This document shows positions 38,230 through 48,349 of a DNA stretch of 64,000 nucleotides, piece after piece. Below the pieces are notes generated by a model. That model searched no databases. It worked only from the letters and a program-made list of their open reading frames with translations, and was not told the origin of the DNA. The DNA lies in contig AP006628.2 in assembly GCA_000009845.1 (NCBI GenBank), forward strand, positions 778,590-842,589. The letters run 5' to 3'. The translations under genes and the position numbers were made by a program. This stretch comes from Onion yellows phytoplasma OY-M (GTDB lineage Bacteria; Bacillota_I; Bacilli_A; Acholeplasmatales; Acholeplasmataceae). Position 1 is the stretch's first letter; each line of letters opens with the position of its first letter.

Positions 38230-38429
38230 TTCATAATTCTTTAGTTTCAAAAGATATTTTTTTTAATATTTATCTTTACACTATCTAGTTAGGTAAAAAA
38301 AATGAAAAACTCGTTAACAAAATGAAAAGAAAATAATCTTTGGTATCAATTTAACATTTTTCTTAAAAAAGGCGCACTAAAGTAACCTTTTTCAAGATTA
38401 TATTATCTGATGTTCATTCAACTCAAGAT

Positions 38430-39145
38430 TTATCTCAGATTTTGAATATATTGAGATGGAGTTGAATAGTTTAATTTACTTAAAATCCATTGATTATTCC
38501 AAAATTTAAGAAAATGATTAATTAATTTTTTCATTTTATCAGGAGATTTTTGAAATAAAAATGGATTTTGATGTTGTAAGATCGTTTTCATTTGGCCGAA
38601 AAAGTTTTCAATGATAGCGTTATCACGAGGGGTAGCTTTTCTTGACATGCTGATTAAAAAACCTTTTTTTATTAAAGTTTGTTGAATTTTGAGTGATTGA
38701 TAAACTTTTCCTTGATCGGAGTGAATAATACAAGGTTCTTTTAATGAAGGTAATTTTTTGATGGTGTTTAAAACTAAATCTTTATTTTGTTGGTTTGAAA
38801 CATGTGAAGTGATGATTTGGTTATTAAAAGAGTCAATAATACAAGAAAAATAGAGAAAACCTTGATTAGTTTTAAAATAAGTAATATCAGTAAAGAGTTT
38901 TTGGAGGGGTTTGGTAGCCATAAAATCTTGATTGATTAAATTAGGAATTATTTGGAGATTATTTTTTAAATTACGATAAGTAAAATTTTTTTTGATTCTT
39001 AAACGACAACTAATGTCGTTTTTTTCATGATAGTGTAAACTTTTTTCTTGGTAATGAATTCGTTAAAAGTTTTTTGGTATAAATCATTGATTTTCCGATG
39101 ACCGTAAAAATATTGATAATGGAGACATAAATCAAATAAATAAAC
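38430..39145 (-). pseudogene. tra5: IS3-family transposase (Tra5, OrfB), truncated
   Basis: The intact-looking part (38430-38921 and its upstream frame to ~39035) carries the DDE core: LFTDITYF (first Asp), CIIHSDQGKVYQS (second Asp), ATPRDNAIIENFFGQMKT (Glu). Farther upstream a second frame gives the OrfB front FYGHRKINDLYQKTF and KKKVYTIMKK, so one shift near 39030 breaks the gene. At 39145 the frame ends abruptly at the third sigma gene, so OrfA and the N-terminus are missing. It would cut and join DNA at element ends; now probably inactive, perhaps rescued in trans. Confidence 0.8.
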
Positions 39146-39147
39146 TA

Positions 39148-39386
39148 AACCCCCATCAATTATGGTTAAAACAAGTTAATCATGAAATTTTTTTAAAAAA
39201 AATGAAAGTTAAGTTAAGCAAAACCGAATTCAAAATTATCCATTTAAGTTTTGGCGTTCCTTTAGGGAATATCAATGAAGATTATCAAAAATGTTATACC
39301 ACACCGAAATATCTGAAAAACTTAATTTATCTTTAAAACAAGTAGAAAATATTAAAAACATCGCTATCAAAAAATTAAAAAAATAA
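39148..39386 (+). pseudogene. Third sigma factor, 3' fragment
   Basis: Begins inside the linker at NPHQLWLKQVNHE, the same words as in the copies at 12873 and 14008, then KLSKTEFKIIHLSFGV and, after a shift near 39303, the region-4 helix HTEISEKLNLSLKQVENIKN to the stop. The first two thirds are gone at a sharp junction with tra5 at 39146-39147. Head-on orientation to tra5 and the match to the left PMU show that this is a second PMU cut by recombination. Confidence 0.75.
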
Positions 39387-39476
39387 AAAAACGTTAAAAC
39401 CTATCGTTCGTCCGTAATGACGTTAAACTATTAATTCAAAAAAATATTTCGTTTAAGTGATAAAAAAATAAAAATC

Positions 39477-39503
39477 AGATTACTTTAAAGTAATCTTTTT
39501 TTT
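39477..39503 (+). terminator. Terminator after the sigma fragment
   Basis: AGATTACTTT/AAAGTAATCT followed by T8. Confidence 0.8.
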
Positions 39504-39648
39504 ATATCCAAATCAAGCATAAAACTTTTGAAACAATAGTAATAAAAGATTCCAAAACCAATAAATCAAATAGTCGTACAATACATTTTTTTCAAAAGTT
39601 TTATTAATGAAGAAATCAAATATATATCAAAAAAAGGAAAAATAAAAT

Positions 39649-39978
39649 ATGTTAAATAAAGTTCAATTAATCGGCCGTCTCAGCCATGATTTAGAAAAAC
39701 AATATATCAATTCAAACAACGAACAAATCCCTAAAATCGATTTTCAATTAGCAGTTAACCTTAAAGAGATAACCCAATTCATTCCATGTGTAGTTTTTCG
39801 AAAACAAGCTGACAACATGAAAAAATATTTACATAAAGGTTCAAAAATTTATCTTGAAGGGATTTTATCCATCCAAAAATACACGAATAATGAAGGTCAA
39901 ACCAAAATCAATACTAAAGTTATTCTTCAAAACGTGATCTTTTTAGATAATAAACCTCAAGAAAATTTACCTTTTTAA
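39649..39978 (+). CDS. ssb: Single-stranded DNA-binding protein (second PMU)
   Basis: 109 aa OB-fold protein: MLNKVQLIGRLSHDLEKQ, KIDFQLAVN, VVFRKQADNMKKYLHKGSK, LEGILSIQKYTNNEG. It ends PQENLPF, close to the DDLPF-type C-tip of normal SSBs, a tail the copy at 12544 lacks. Start after AAAAAGGAAAAATAAA. Intact and flanked by terminators. Confidence 0.9.
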   Translation: MLNKVQLIGRLSHDLEKQYINSNNEQIPKIDFQLAVNLKEITQFIPCVVFRKQADNMKKYLHKGSKIYLEGILSIQKYTNNEGQTKINTKVILQNVIFLDNKPQENLPF

Positions 39979-40019
39979 AAAAATAGATTTAATAACAATC
40001 AAATAAACTATAATCATCT

Positions 40020-40047
40020 AACCCCTTTTGAAAAAAGGGTTTTTTTA
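40020..40047 (+). terminator. Terminator after ssb
   Basis: AACCCCTTTT/AAAAGGGTT stem then T7. Confidence 0.75.
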
Positions 40048-40112
40048 TTTGAAAAAAACACAACAAATTGGTAAGAACACCAAAAGAAATAAAAAAATAA
40101 AGGAGAAAAAAT

Positions 40113-40404
40113 ATGAATAAAAAAGAATTAACTTAAAAAAATCGCTTTAGCCAACAAAACTTCCGTAACTAAAACCGAAGAGTTTTTTAACTCATTTGAG
40201 AATACTTTAATTGAAGCAATCACTACTAATGAAGAAGTAGTTTTATCACCTCAAATTGGTAAATTCAAACTAAAATCAAGAAAAGCCTACATCGGTAGAA
40301 ACCCTAAAACAAAGAAAAAACTAAAAATTCCTGCCAAAACGGTAGTAACTTTCAAATTATCTAAAGCCATTAAAGATAAAGTGAAAGATTTAATTTTAAA
40401 ATAA
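40113..40404 (+). pseudogene. himA: HU/IHF DNA-binding protein, frameshifted
   Basis: ATG after AAAGGAG gives MNKKELT, then a TAA. One base shift in the A7 run near 40130 opens the rest: KKIALANKTSVTKTEEFFNS, VVLSPQIGKFKLKSRKAY, and VTFKLSKAIKDKVKDLILK. Same family and place in the order (ssb, HU, AAA+) as 12139-12471. Total ~97 codons. Whether truly dead depends on that single base. Confidence 0.7.
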
Positions 40405-40446
40405 CTAAATTATTTTATTTCAAAAACTTAAGAAAGGAGGTTATCT

Positions 40447-41820
40447 ATGACATTAAATAAAAAAATTTATCTGAGTTTGATCGGATTATTAAGTTTAGGT
40501 TTTTTGGTTTTATTAATCTTTGGTATCACTCGTTCTCGCTCAACAACTAAAACTCCATCGTTAACTCAAAAACCTCCATCAACACAACAACAAGAGATCG
40601 ACAACCAAATCAAATTAGAACAAGCCAAAATCCAAGAACTCCAACAACAAGATCAAACCTTAAAAACCCAAATTGATGAAAATGTTAAAACTTTAACCGA
40701 CATTATTACTAAAATTAAAACTCTCCAAACTGAATTAACTAATAATACTCAATTACCTCCAAACATGAAAACCCAAAAACAACAACAATTAACAGAACTG
40801 AAAACTCAACAACAAACCCAACAAACTATAGTCAATAATTTAATAGAACAAAGAAAAGCTTTAAACCAAAATCAAAAAGAAAAACAAGAAGAATTAGAAA
40901 AATTAGCGCAAGAAAAAGCGCAACTGCAAACCCAAGAAAACCTCCAACAACAAATTTTTCAATTAAACCAAGCTCTTAATTATGTCGAAGCTAATCAAAA
41001 AAGAATTGAAGAATTAAAAACTCAAAAAGAATATCAAAAAAATCAAACTGAGTTAAAAAATTTCAAGGATTTTCAACTGTTCTTAACTGATCAAAAATTA
41101 TCTTTTGAAAAACAAAAGAAAAATTTAACTACCCAATTAAATCATTTAAAAGAAAATAAACCGCTTCCTTATACTAAAAAACAAGTGACATTCAAAGACG
41201 TTTACGGCATGGAAAGTGAAAAAGAAGAATTAGAAGACTTATTAACTTATTTTCGCACGAACCAATCTTTAATTAACTTCGATCAAGTCCGCCCCAAAGG
41301 TTATTTACTTTATGGACCCCCAGGAACAGGAAAAACCTTTTTAATCAAAGCTCTTTGTGGGGAAGCTAATGTTCACTTTATTAATTTAATTCCTTCAAAA
41401 TTCCGACAAAAATACATCGGAGAAGGGGAAAAAGAAGTGGAGAAAGTTTGGCAAGAAGCCGAAAATCATGATAAAACCATTATCTTTATTGATGAAATTG
41501 AAGGTTTAGAAAATCGTAATGATTCCAACATTTCTTCAGGAGGAGTCAATGTGATTAATACTTTATTAGATAAATTAGATGGGTTTAATAGTAGTAATAA
41601 AAAAATTGTCTTAATGGGATCTACTAATAACCTTCATAAAATTGATACCGCTTTACGCAGTCGTTTTAGTAAAGAAATCTATATCGGTCATTTAAAAGAT
41701 TCCGAAATTGAAGGTTATTTAAAACATATTATTGTTCCTTATCAAATTAGTTATCATACTTTTTTAGCTTTAAAAGATATTACCCAATTATGTCAAGGGG
41801 TTTTTGTAGGCGATTACTGA
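40447..41820 (+). CDS. Membrane-anchored coiled-coil AAA+ ATPase (FtsH-like, no protease)
   Basis: 457 aa. Transmembrane segment ~8-27, Thr/Ser/Pro linker, long Gln/Lys/Leu coiled coil (~48-235), AAA+ core from VTFKDVYGMESEKEELEDL: Walker A GPPGTGKT (~298-305), Walker B TIIFIDEIEGL (~350-360), sensor GSTN and RSRFSKE. It stops soon after the core (LCQGVFVGDY) and lacks both a peptidase domain and the cassette module present in the copy at 8888-11035, so the 3' end is truncated. Start follows AAAGGAGG. It is the unsplit model for that copy. Confidence 0.8.
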   Translation: MTLNKKIYLSLIGLLSLGFLVLLIFGITRSRSTTKTPSLTQKPPSTQQQEIDNQIKLEQAKIQELQQQDQTLKTQIDENVKTLTDIITKIKTLQTELTNNTQLPPNMKTQKQQQLTELKTQQQTQQTIVNNLIEQRKALNQNQKEKQEELEKLAQEKAQLQTQENLQQQIFQLNQALNYVEANQKRIEELKTQKEYQKNQTELKNFKDFQLFLTDQKLSFEKQKKNLTTQLNHLKENKPLPYTKKQVTFKDVYGMESEKEELEDLLTYFRTNQSLINFDQVRPKGYLLYGPPGTGKTFLIKALCGEANVHFINLIPSKFRQKYIGEGEKEVEKVWQEAENHDKTIIFIDEIEGLENRNDSNISSGGVNVINTLLDKLDGFNSSNKKIVLMGSTNNLHKIDTALRSRFSKEIYIGHLKDSEIEGYLKHIIVPYQISYHTFLALKDITQLCQGVFVGDY

Positions 41821-42031
41821 GTTTTTTAAAAATATTGTTTCTTTTAAAAAAAATCTTTTTCTTATTACTTATATTATAGCATTAATAATTTCAATAATTT
41901 AAAGTTTTTTTAAGTTTTTGAAATTTATAAATAATTTTATTTATTTTTTTCCAACAACAAAAGCCGTCCAATAATTAGACAGCAAAATTAATTAAAAATA
42001 TTTAATTTAAACTAATTTAATCAAAATTAAA

Positions 42032-44262
42032 TTAAGGAGAAAGTTGAAAACTTTGAATATAATTATTTTCAAGATATCTATACCAATATTGACATTCAAC
42101 TTTATTTAATATTTTAATATCTTGTTTTTCATAATCTTTTTTAAGTTTTAATTTAAGTTTTTGTAATTTAAAATATTTTTTAAAATTCTTATTAAGAAAA
42201 TAATTTTTTGGTTGAATACTAGATAAATTTAAACTAAAATAATTAGAATTTTGAACTTGGTTTGGAGTCATATAAGATTTAAACAATAAAGTTAAATTAT
42301 GTGGAATTTTAATATTTCTTCCATTAACTCTTTGTTTAATATTCCATTCAAATATATTAGAAAAGTTAAAATTAACCATTGGAAATGAACTTAATTCTAT
42401 TTCTTTAATTATATCATAAGGAAATAATGCCAAAAAAGATTCTTGAGGACAAGAAAAACATGTACGAGAAAATCCAAACAAATGACGACTATAAAAATCA
42501 ATTCCTTTATTAGAATTTAATTCAATTTGTTTATCATTTTTAGAAACATATTTACTAACATATGAAACAACTTTATTAACATAATCTTTTTTATCAAAAG
42601 TACCTTTATAAAAAACTTTACATTTACTAATTTCAATTTTTTCAAATAAAAGATTTGTTTTTGATGGTCTAAAAATTTGAACATTTTGACTAATTGGATT
42701 TAAATGTTTATAATGTTTTATATTATTTTTATTCATAACAGATGCATAAGCATTAGCCCAAAGCAAAGTAATTTTTGACACTTTAACATTCTTTTTCTCA
42801 TAATAATTTTGAGGTATTTTAATATTACCTTTTTCATCTATTTTATGCATTAAATAATCATCATAAAAAATACTCTTATTTCCTTTAATAGGTCGGTTTT
42901 TTAAACCCAAAGCATAATCTTTATCAGTACACAAATAACGAGAATATACACCAAAAGAATTTAAAACATCAATATTAAAAATAATATGATAATGAATAAC
43001 TCCTAATTTAGTAGTTTCCAAAGACCAAAAATAACGAAAATCTTGCATTTTGGAATAAACCAAATCTTTTTGAGAGAATTGTTGAAATAAATTGGATAAA
43101 TAATTTTTTCTCACTAAACGAATAAAACGTTTCCTTACCTGCCCCATAATATCAGGTTCATGAGTATATTTTATAGTTTTACCTTTTAAATCATCATAAG
43201 GAGCTGTCAAAGTAATAAAAGATATTTTTTTAGAATCTTTGAAATTATATAAAAGTTTATCCTTAGCATTTTGTGAAGAATCTCGATAATGTCTTAAAAT
43301 TTTTGATTTTGGTTTAATTTCTTGCAATTTAATTTCTTTTAATTGTTTTTTTAAAGAATAATCCAATTTCAAATCATCATCACTTAATGACAAATACCTT
43401 TCTTCTTTTTTTTCTTTTAAATGTTTTTTATAACATTTAATTCGTTCCAAAGGTTCAAACATAGAATAATTAAACCCTTTTAAACGAGTCTCATAGCCAT
43501 TATCTTTTTTTTGTACTTTATAAATATTTTTAGAAATTTCCTTAAATAAAACACATAATTTTAAATAACATTTCTTATAATAAGATTCAGTAATTTGATT
43601 AAATTTATGTTGTTTTTCTAATTGGTTAACTTTTTCATTATAAATTTTAATAGTAGTAGATAATTCATCATAAATTTCTATATCTTTTGAATTAGGTAAA
43701 CAAATTTTTAAATAATCTAAATCAAAAATTTTATCATTTAATCCTTTTATAAAATCATCAGAAATTAATTCTTTTTTTATTAAAGAATAAAAATAATCTA
43801 TAAAAATAGAAGAATCATTTAAAGTTAAAATTTCAATATCACGTTTAGCACGAGTTATTGCAGTATAAATTAATTTTTTTTCTAAAACTTTATCTTGTGA
43901 TTCATTTCGGTTTTGCCAACCAATTAAATAAACGCATTCATTTTCATATCCTTTATATCCATGTATCGTTGACAAAACAATTTCATTTTCTTTACTATTA
44001 TTATCAGATATAGTAAAAGGAATTTGGTTTTTTTCAAACTCATCTTTAAGTTTTTGTAATTCACCATTACTACGGCAAAGAACAGTTGTAGAATAAATTA
44101 AAGAATTTTTAATTTTTTCACACAAATAATTAATTTGTTGATAAAAATTATCAAAAAAAGAAAAATTTATAAAATCTCTATATTTTTTTCACTAAAAGAT
44201 AATTGTAAATATTCCTTATTATCAATTAATTCATTAGCTGCTTTAATTTTTACAAAGGGTCT
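42032..44262 (-). pseudogene. UvrD-like helicase domain fused to an HUH replication initiator
   Basis: 697-codon frame from a TTG at 44125, with an extra 5' piece (to 44262: RPFVKIKAANELIDNKEYL) joined by a shift in the A7 run near 44183. N-part (about 1-110) is the C-terminal half of an SF1 helicase: IVLSTIHGYKGYENECVY (motif V) and LIYTAITRAKRDIEILT (motif VI). Walker A and motifs I-IV are missing. C-part: a HUH endonuclease with IHYHIIF near 377 and a tyrosine motif VVSYVSKYVSK near 515, as in rolling-circle Rep proteins. Helicase before HUH is the reverse of TraI or Helitron order. Likely a relic of a plasmid or phage replicon. Confidence 0.65.
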
Positions 44263-44506
44263 TTTTATTTGTCATTAAATAAATATAGCATAACAAAACA
44301 ATAAAACAACAAAATAAACAAATTACCTTGAATATTTCTAATAATTCATGTTATAATAAATTAAATTACTAAAAATTATATACTATTTATGCACAAAAAC
44401 TTTTTACCAATTCTTCAATAAAAAAATCAAAATATGTAGAAAATAAGAGGCATTTTATAATAAAAATGTTATAATAAAGCTGTAAATGCAAACAATGGAG
44501 GCAAAC

Positions 44507-45082
44507 ATGTATCACATTCCAATAGGAATCTCAGGAAGACACACTCACCTATCACAAGAAACACTAGATATTTTATTCGGTCAAAAAAATTATCAACTCA
44601 CTTTTTTCAAACCCCTCAAACAAACAGGACAATTTGCAGCCCAAGAAAAAATTGATGTTATGAGTCCATCAGGAAAAATTCTTCCACAAGTTCGGATTTT
44701 AGGACCCACAAGACCTTTTGACCAAGTAGAAATTAGTCAAAGCGATGCTTTAAGACACGGATTTACAGCTCCTGTTAGATCTTCAGGCGATATTAAAGGT
44801 TCAGGCAAAGCCACTTTAATAGGTCTCAAAGGTCAAGTAGACATTGAAGAAGGTGTTATTATTGCCAACAGACATATTCATTTATCTACCCAAGATGCAA
44901 AAAATTTTGGCATTACTGACAAACAAATGGTAAGTATTGAAATTGAAGGCACTAAACCTGGCATCTTAAAACAAGTTTTGTGCAGAGTACACCACGATTT
45001 TAAACTTGAATGCCACTTAGATACCGATGACGGCAGTGCTTTTTTACTTAAAAATGGCGATACTGTTAAATTACTGAAATAA
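44507..45082 (+). CDS. pduL: Phosphate acyltransferase PduL-type
   Basis: Converts acetyl-CoA to acetyl-phosphate (or propanoyl equivalent), replacing Pta. 191 aa from the ATG at 44507, which has TGGAGG five bases before it (an ATG at 44486 lacks a site). Two repeats each with zinc-binding His: SGRHTHLS near the start and NRHIHLS (~120), plus the C-terminal HLDTDDGSAF. With malic enzyme and the malate transporter it would lead malate to acetyl-P and ATP, a scheme proposed for phytoplasmas. TATAAT at 44470-44475 could be its -10. Confidence 0.93.
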   Translation: MYHIPIGISGRHTHLSQETLDILFGQKNYQLTFFKPLKQTGQFAAQEKIDVMSPSGKILPQVRILGPTRPFDQVEISQSDALRHGFTAPVRSSGDIKGSGKATLIGLKGQVDIEEGVIIANRHIHLSTQDAKNFGITDKQMVSIEIEGTKPGILKQVLCRVHHDFKLECHLDTDDGSAFLLKNGDTVKLLK

Positions 45083-45131
45083 ATCATTAAAAAATAAAAA
45101 AATAAATAATTTTGTCAACTTAAATTCTTGC

Positions 45132-45171
45132 GTTATAAGGATCTTGCAACTCACCCCAAAGACCTTATAAC
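45132..45171. other. Hairpin between pduL and the HD gene
   Basis: GTTATAAGGATCTT pairs with AGACCTTATAAC (one bulged base), 14-base loop with CACCCC. No T-run, so a structural or regulatory element rather than a plain terminator. Confidence 0.4.
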
Positions 45172-45233
45172 CTATATTTATTTTCAATCCTTAGCAAAAC
45201 TAACAATATAACTAACAATTATTTTATTTTTTT

Positions 45234-45281
45234 ATTGAACGAAAGACATAAATTTCCTTTCATTTGTGTCTTTCGCTCAAT
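45234..45281. terminator. Long hairpin in the pduL-HD spacer
   Basis: ATTGAACGAAAGACA pairs with TGTCTTTCGCTCAAT (one A-C on plus, a G-T on minus), 18-base loop. Strong stem without a clean T-run on plus. It may end pduL transcripts or fold in the HD-gene leader. Confidence 0.5.
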
Positions 45282-45388
45282 AAAAACTCTTCTTAAAAAC
45301 GCAAACAACAAGAAGGAGGTAAAACGGATAAGGATAAAAATTACAAAAACCCAATAAACTTAATTAAAAATTATCCTCAATAAAATCA

Positions 45389-46642
45389 ATGCAAACAACC
45401 AATCCATCTTTTAAAAAGTTTCTCAGATCTGAAGTTTTTCGTGACCCTATCTACGGTTATATTTATCTGGAATACGAATTGATTGAAAAATTAATTAATA
45501 CTTCCGTTTTCCAAAGATTAAGACGTATAAAACAATTAAGCGGCGCTAACATCGTCTTTCATGGAGCAGAACATTCTCGTTTTACACACAGTTTAGGTGT
45601 TTATGAACTTGCAAGACGGTTTTTAAAAATCACAAATATTAAAAAACACTTTTCTGAAACCCAAAAATTAATTTTACTAGTATCTTCTTTGTTACATGAT
45701 ATTGGACACGGTGCTTATTCTCATTCTTTTGAAACCTTATTTGACGTAAACCACGAAACGCAAAGTGCACGCATCATCAAAAATAACAAAGAAATTGGAG
45801 CTTTATTAGACCAAATAAGCCCTGATTTCAAAAACGATGTAGCTAGTGTGATTGAAAAAACAAAGAAATTTCCCTTAATAGAACAAATTTTAACTAGTCA
45901 AATTGATATTGACAGACTAGATTATTTAGAACGAGATTCTTATTTTACAGGTGCCACTTATGGGCATATCGATTTAGAACGTTTAATGCGTAGCATGATA
46001 ATTGAGCCTCATCCTAGCAAAAATAACGAAAAATGTATTGCCTTTAGACAAAGTGGTGTTTTTGCTATTGAAAATTATTTAATTAACCGCTATCATATGT
46101 TCTGGCAAGTTTATTATCATCCCAAAGTAAGAGCTTATAGCACTATTTTAGAAAAAATTTGTAAACGTTTATGTGATTTATTACAAAATAACTATCCTGT
46201 AGACCCATACATCCAACCTTTTTACAATTTTGTAAACAATCAAACTGACCTAGACAAATACTTAGCAATTGATGATTATTATATGAACGGTTTAATCCTA
46301 CATCTTAAAAATAGTAAGGATACCATTTTAAAAAATTTATGTAATGATTTTCTCAATAGACGCATTTGGCACATTTTAGATGATAAAGACCAAAACCAAG
46401 AACAAATTGAACACATTAAGCAACAATATCACAGCCAAAACCCCGATTATATTAAATATTATACTTCAAGTAATGCTGCTTTTCAAAATGCTTATTCCGA
46501 AAGTAAGCCTAAATTTGAAACCAAAATTTTAATTAAATCTCAGGGAGGACTCAAAAGTCTGAAAGAAGAATCCCCCATTATTAAAAGTTTAATCAAAAGT
46601 AGTCCTAAACAAGATAATAAATTTTTTTATCGCCTTTTATAA
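45389..46642 (+). CDS. HD-domain phosphohydrolase (YwfO/dGTPase-like)
   Basis: 417 aa. HD metal motif: H62 and H67 in EHSRFTHSLGVYELARRF, H103-D104 in LLHDIGHGAYSHSFE, and a later Asp in SQIDIDRLDYLERDSYFTGA. Such proteins hydrolyse nucleotides; B. subtilis YwfO is a dNTPase. Substrate here is not known. Upstream AAGGAGG at 45315-45321 is too far from ATG 45389, so the true ribosome site is unclear and a non-ATG start upstream is possible. Hairpins precede it. Confidence 0.88.
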   Translation: MQTTNPSFKKFLRSEVFRDPIYGYIYLEYELIEKLINTSVFQRLRRIKQLSGANIVFHGAEHSRFTHSLGVYELARRFLKITNIKKHFSETQKLILLVSSLLHDIGHGAYSHSFETLFDVNHETQSARIIKNNKEIGALLDQISPDFKNDVASVIEKTKKFPLIEQILTSQIDIDRLDYLERDSYFTGATYGHIDLERLMRSMIIEPHPSKNNEKCIAFRQSGVFAIENYLINRYHMFWQVYYHPKVRAYSTILEKICKRLCDLLQNNYPVDPYIQPFYNFVNNQTDLDKYLAIDDYYMNGLILHLKNSKDTILKNLCNDFLNRRIWHILDDKDQNQEQIEHIKQQYHSQNPDYIKYYTSSNAAFQNAYSESKPKFETKILIKSQGGLKSLKEESPIIKSLIKSSPKQDNKFFYRLL

Positions 46643-46748
46643 ATCCAAAACTTCCCCTATAAACCCCTCCCAAACAACTTCCCCAATTCTTAACTAACAA
46701 CAAATCCCAAAAGCCAACATCCATATCAATTTTATTTAAGGAAATCAA

Positions 46749-47555
46749 ATGCATCATACAACCAAAAAAAAATACGGTCAAAATTTTTTAACAGATGTTA
46801 ATTTATTAAACAAAATTGTAACTAAGGCTTCCATCACAGACAAAAATGTTTTAGAAATTGGACCTGGCAAAGGTGCTTTAACCAAAATTATTGTCCCTCA
46901 AGCTAAACATGTTTTAGCCTATGAAATTGATGCTACTCTCAAACCTTTTTTAAATTTTGAAAATCATAACAATGTTAATATCATTTATGATGATTTTTTA
47001 AAAAGAGATTTATTAAAAGATTTTGATCATTATTTTAGTCCTAACTCTCAATTAAGTTTAATTGGTAACTTACCTTATTATATTACCTCACCTATTCTTT
47101 TTAAAATTATTGACACTCCCCAAATTAATGATGCTACTATTATGATTCAAAAAGAAGTAGGAATGCGTTTACTGGCTCAACCCAATAACAAAAATTATAA
47201 CGCTTTATCTGTAATTATTCAATTTCTATTTAGTATTGAAAAAATCCAAGAAGTTAAAAGACATATGTTTTTTCCTGCACCCAAAGTAGACAGTATTGTT
47301 ATTAAACTTACTAAAAATAACAACATTTGCCCTACTTTCTTGCAACAATTTATCAAGTTTGTAAAAGCTTCCTTTAAACAAAAAAGAAAAACTTTACTCA
47401 ACAACTTATCTTGTCAATTTTTGTTATCCAAAGAAACCATTATTCCTTTTTTCTTACAACATCACATCCCCTTACAAATTAGAGCCGAACAGGTAACTTT
47501 AGAAACTTTTCAAAAATTAACTGTTAAATGGTTTATTTTTTTTAATATATCATAA
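46749..47555 (+). CDS. rsmA: 16S rRNA adenine dimethyltransferase
   Basis: Also called ksgA; dimethylates two adenines near the 3' end of 16S rRNA. 268 aa. Start KKKYGQNFLTDVNLLNKIV. SAM motif I EIGPGKGALTKI (~38-49), motif II YEID, motif IV NLPYYITSPILF (~107-118). The C-terminal helical part is standard. Start follows TTTAAGGAAATCAA. Intact. Confidence 0.96.
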   Translation: MHHTTKKKYGQNFLTDVNLLNKIVTKASITDKNVLEIGPGKGALTKIIVPQAKHVLAYEIDATLKPFLNFENHNNVNIIYDDFLKRDLLKDFDHYFSPNSQLSLIGNLPYYITSPILFKIIDTPQINDATIMIQKEVGMRLLAQPNNKNYNALSVIIQFLFSIEKIQEVKRHMFFPAPKVDSIVIKLTKNNNICPTFLQQFIKFVKASFKQKRKTLLNNLSCQFLLSKETIIPFFLQHHIPLQIRAEQVTLETFQKLTVKWFIFFNIS

Positions 47556-47830
47556 AATAATAAAACTTTTCATATTGAAAATAAATCACAAAGCTCATTA
47601 GGAAATGATTTTCCCTTTTTCCGATATTAAACATCAATATCAAAAAATTAAATATTAATCTTTTTTTAAATAAAAAAACCATTAAAATATTAACTGCATC
47701 CAATTATTATTTATATTTTATTTTCAATTTTTAATTTGTATCATTACACAAACCATAAATAATTAATAATAAATAACAAATAGTAATTTAGCATTTAATA
47801 TAAAATGAAGCAAAACTGGAGGCTTAAGAA

Positions 47831-48130
47831 ATGAAAGTTACCGATGTAAAAATTAGAAAAATCAACGGTGAAAGTAGATTAAGAGGAGTTTCTTCAATCA
47901 CTTTTGAAAACCAATTTGTAGTTAATGACATCAGAATTATAGAAGGAGAAAGAGGTATATTTATTGCTATGCCAAGTAGAAAAACTTCCAAAGGCAACTT
48001 TAGAGATATCGCTCATCCCATCAATTCAGAAACCCGTCAACTAATTGAAAATTGCATCAAAACAAAATACCAAGATTTGCTAGATAACCCTCCACAAGAA
48101 GAAGATTTTTCTCAAAATTCTGAAAATTAA
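47831..48130 (+). CDS. spoVG: Septation/RNA-binding regulator SpoVG
   Basis: 99 aa. MKVTDVKIRKINGESRLRG opens the family's conserved sheet. DIRIIEGERGIFIAMPSRKT and RDIAHPINSETRQLIE are its hallmark. Homologues bind RNA/DNA and control cell processes. The acidic C-terminus is typical. Start after TGGAGGC. Followed by a terminator. Intact. Confidence 0.95.
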   Translation: MKVTDVKIRKINGESRLRGVSSITFENQFVVNDIRIIEGERGIFIAMPSRKTSKGNFRDIAHPINSETRQLIENCIKTKYQDLLDNPPQEEDFSQNSEN

Positions 48131-48144
48131 TAATTATTAACTTT

Positions 48145-48176
48145 AAAAAATTCCAGATTTTTTTGGAATTTTTTTT
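48145..48176 (+). terminator. Terminator of spoVG
   Basis: AAAATTCCA/TGGAATTTT with a T-rich loop and T-run. Confidence 0.78.
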
Positions 48177-48349
48177 ACATGTTTTGAATTCAAAACGCCA
48201 TTTTATTAAAAAAATTTTGCAAATGCGAAACTAAAAACCCAAAACTAACAAACAACTCATCCATTAACACTTTTTCCAAACATACTTTACATTACTAAAA
48301 TATTTACAATTATATTTATCCAAAAAATTAAGCAAAGAGGTACAAAAAT

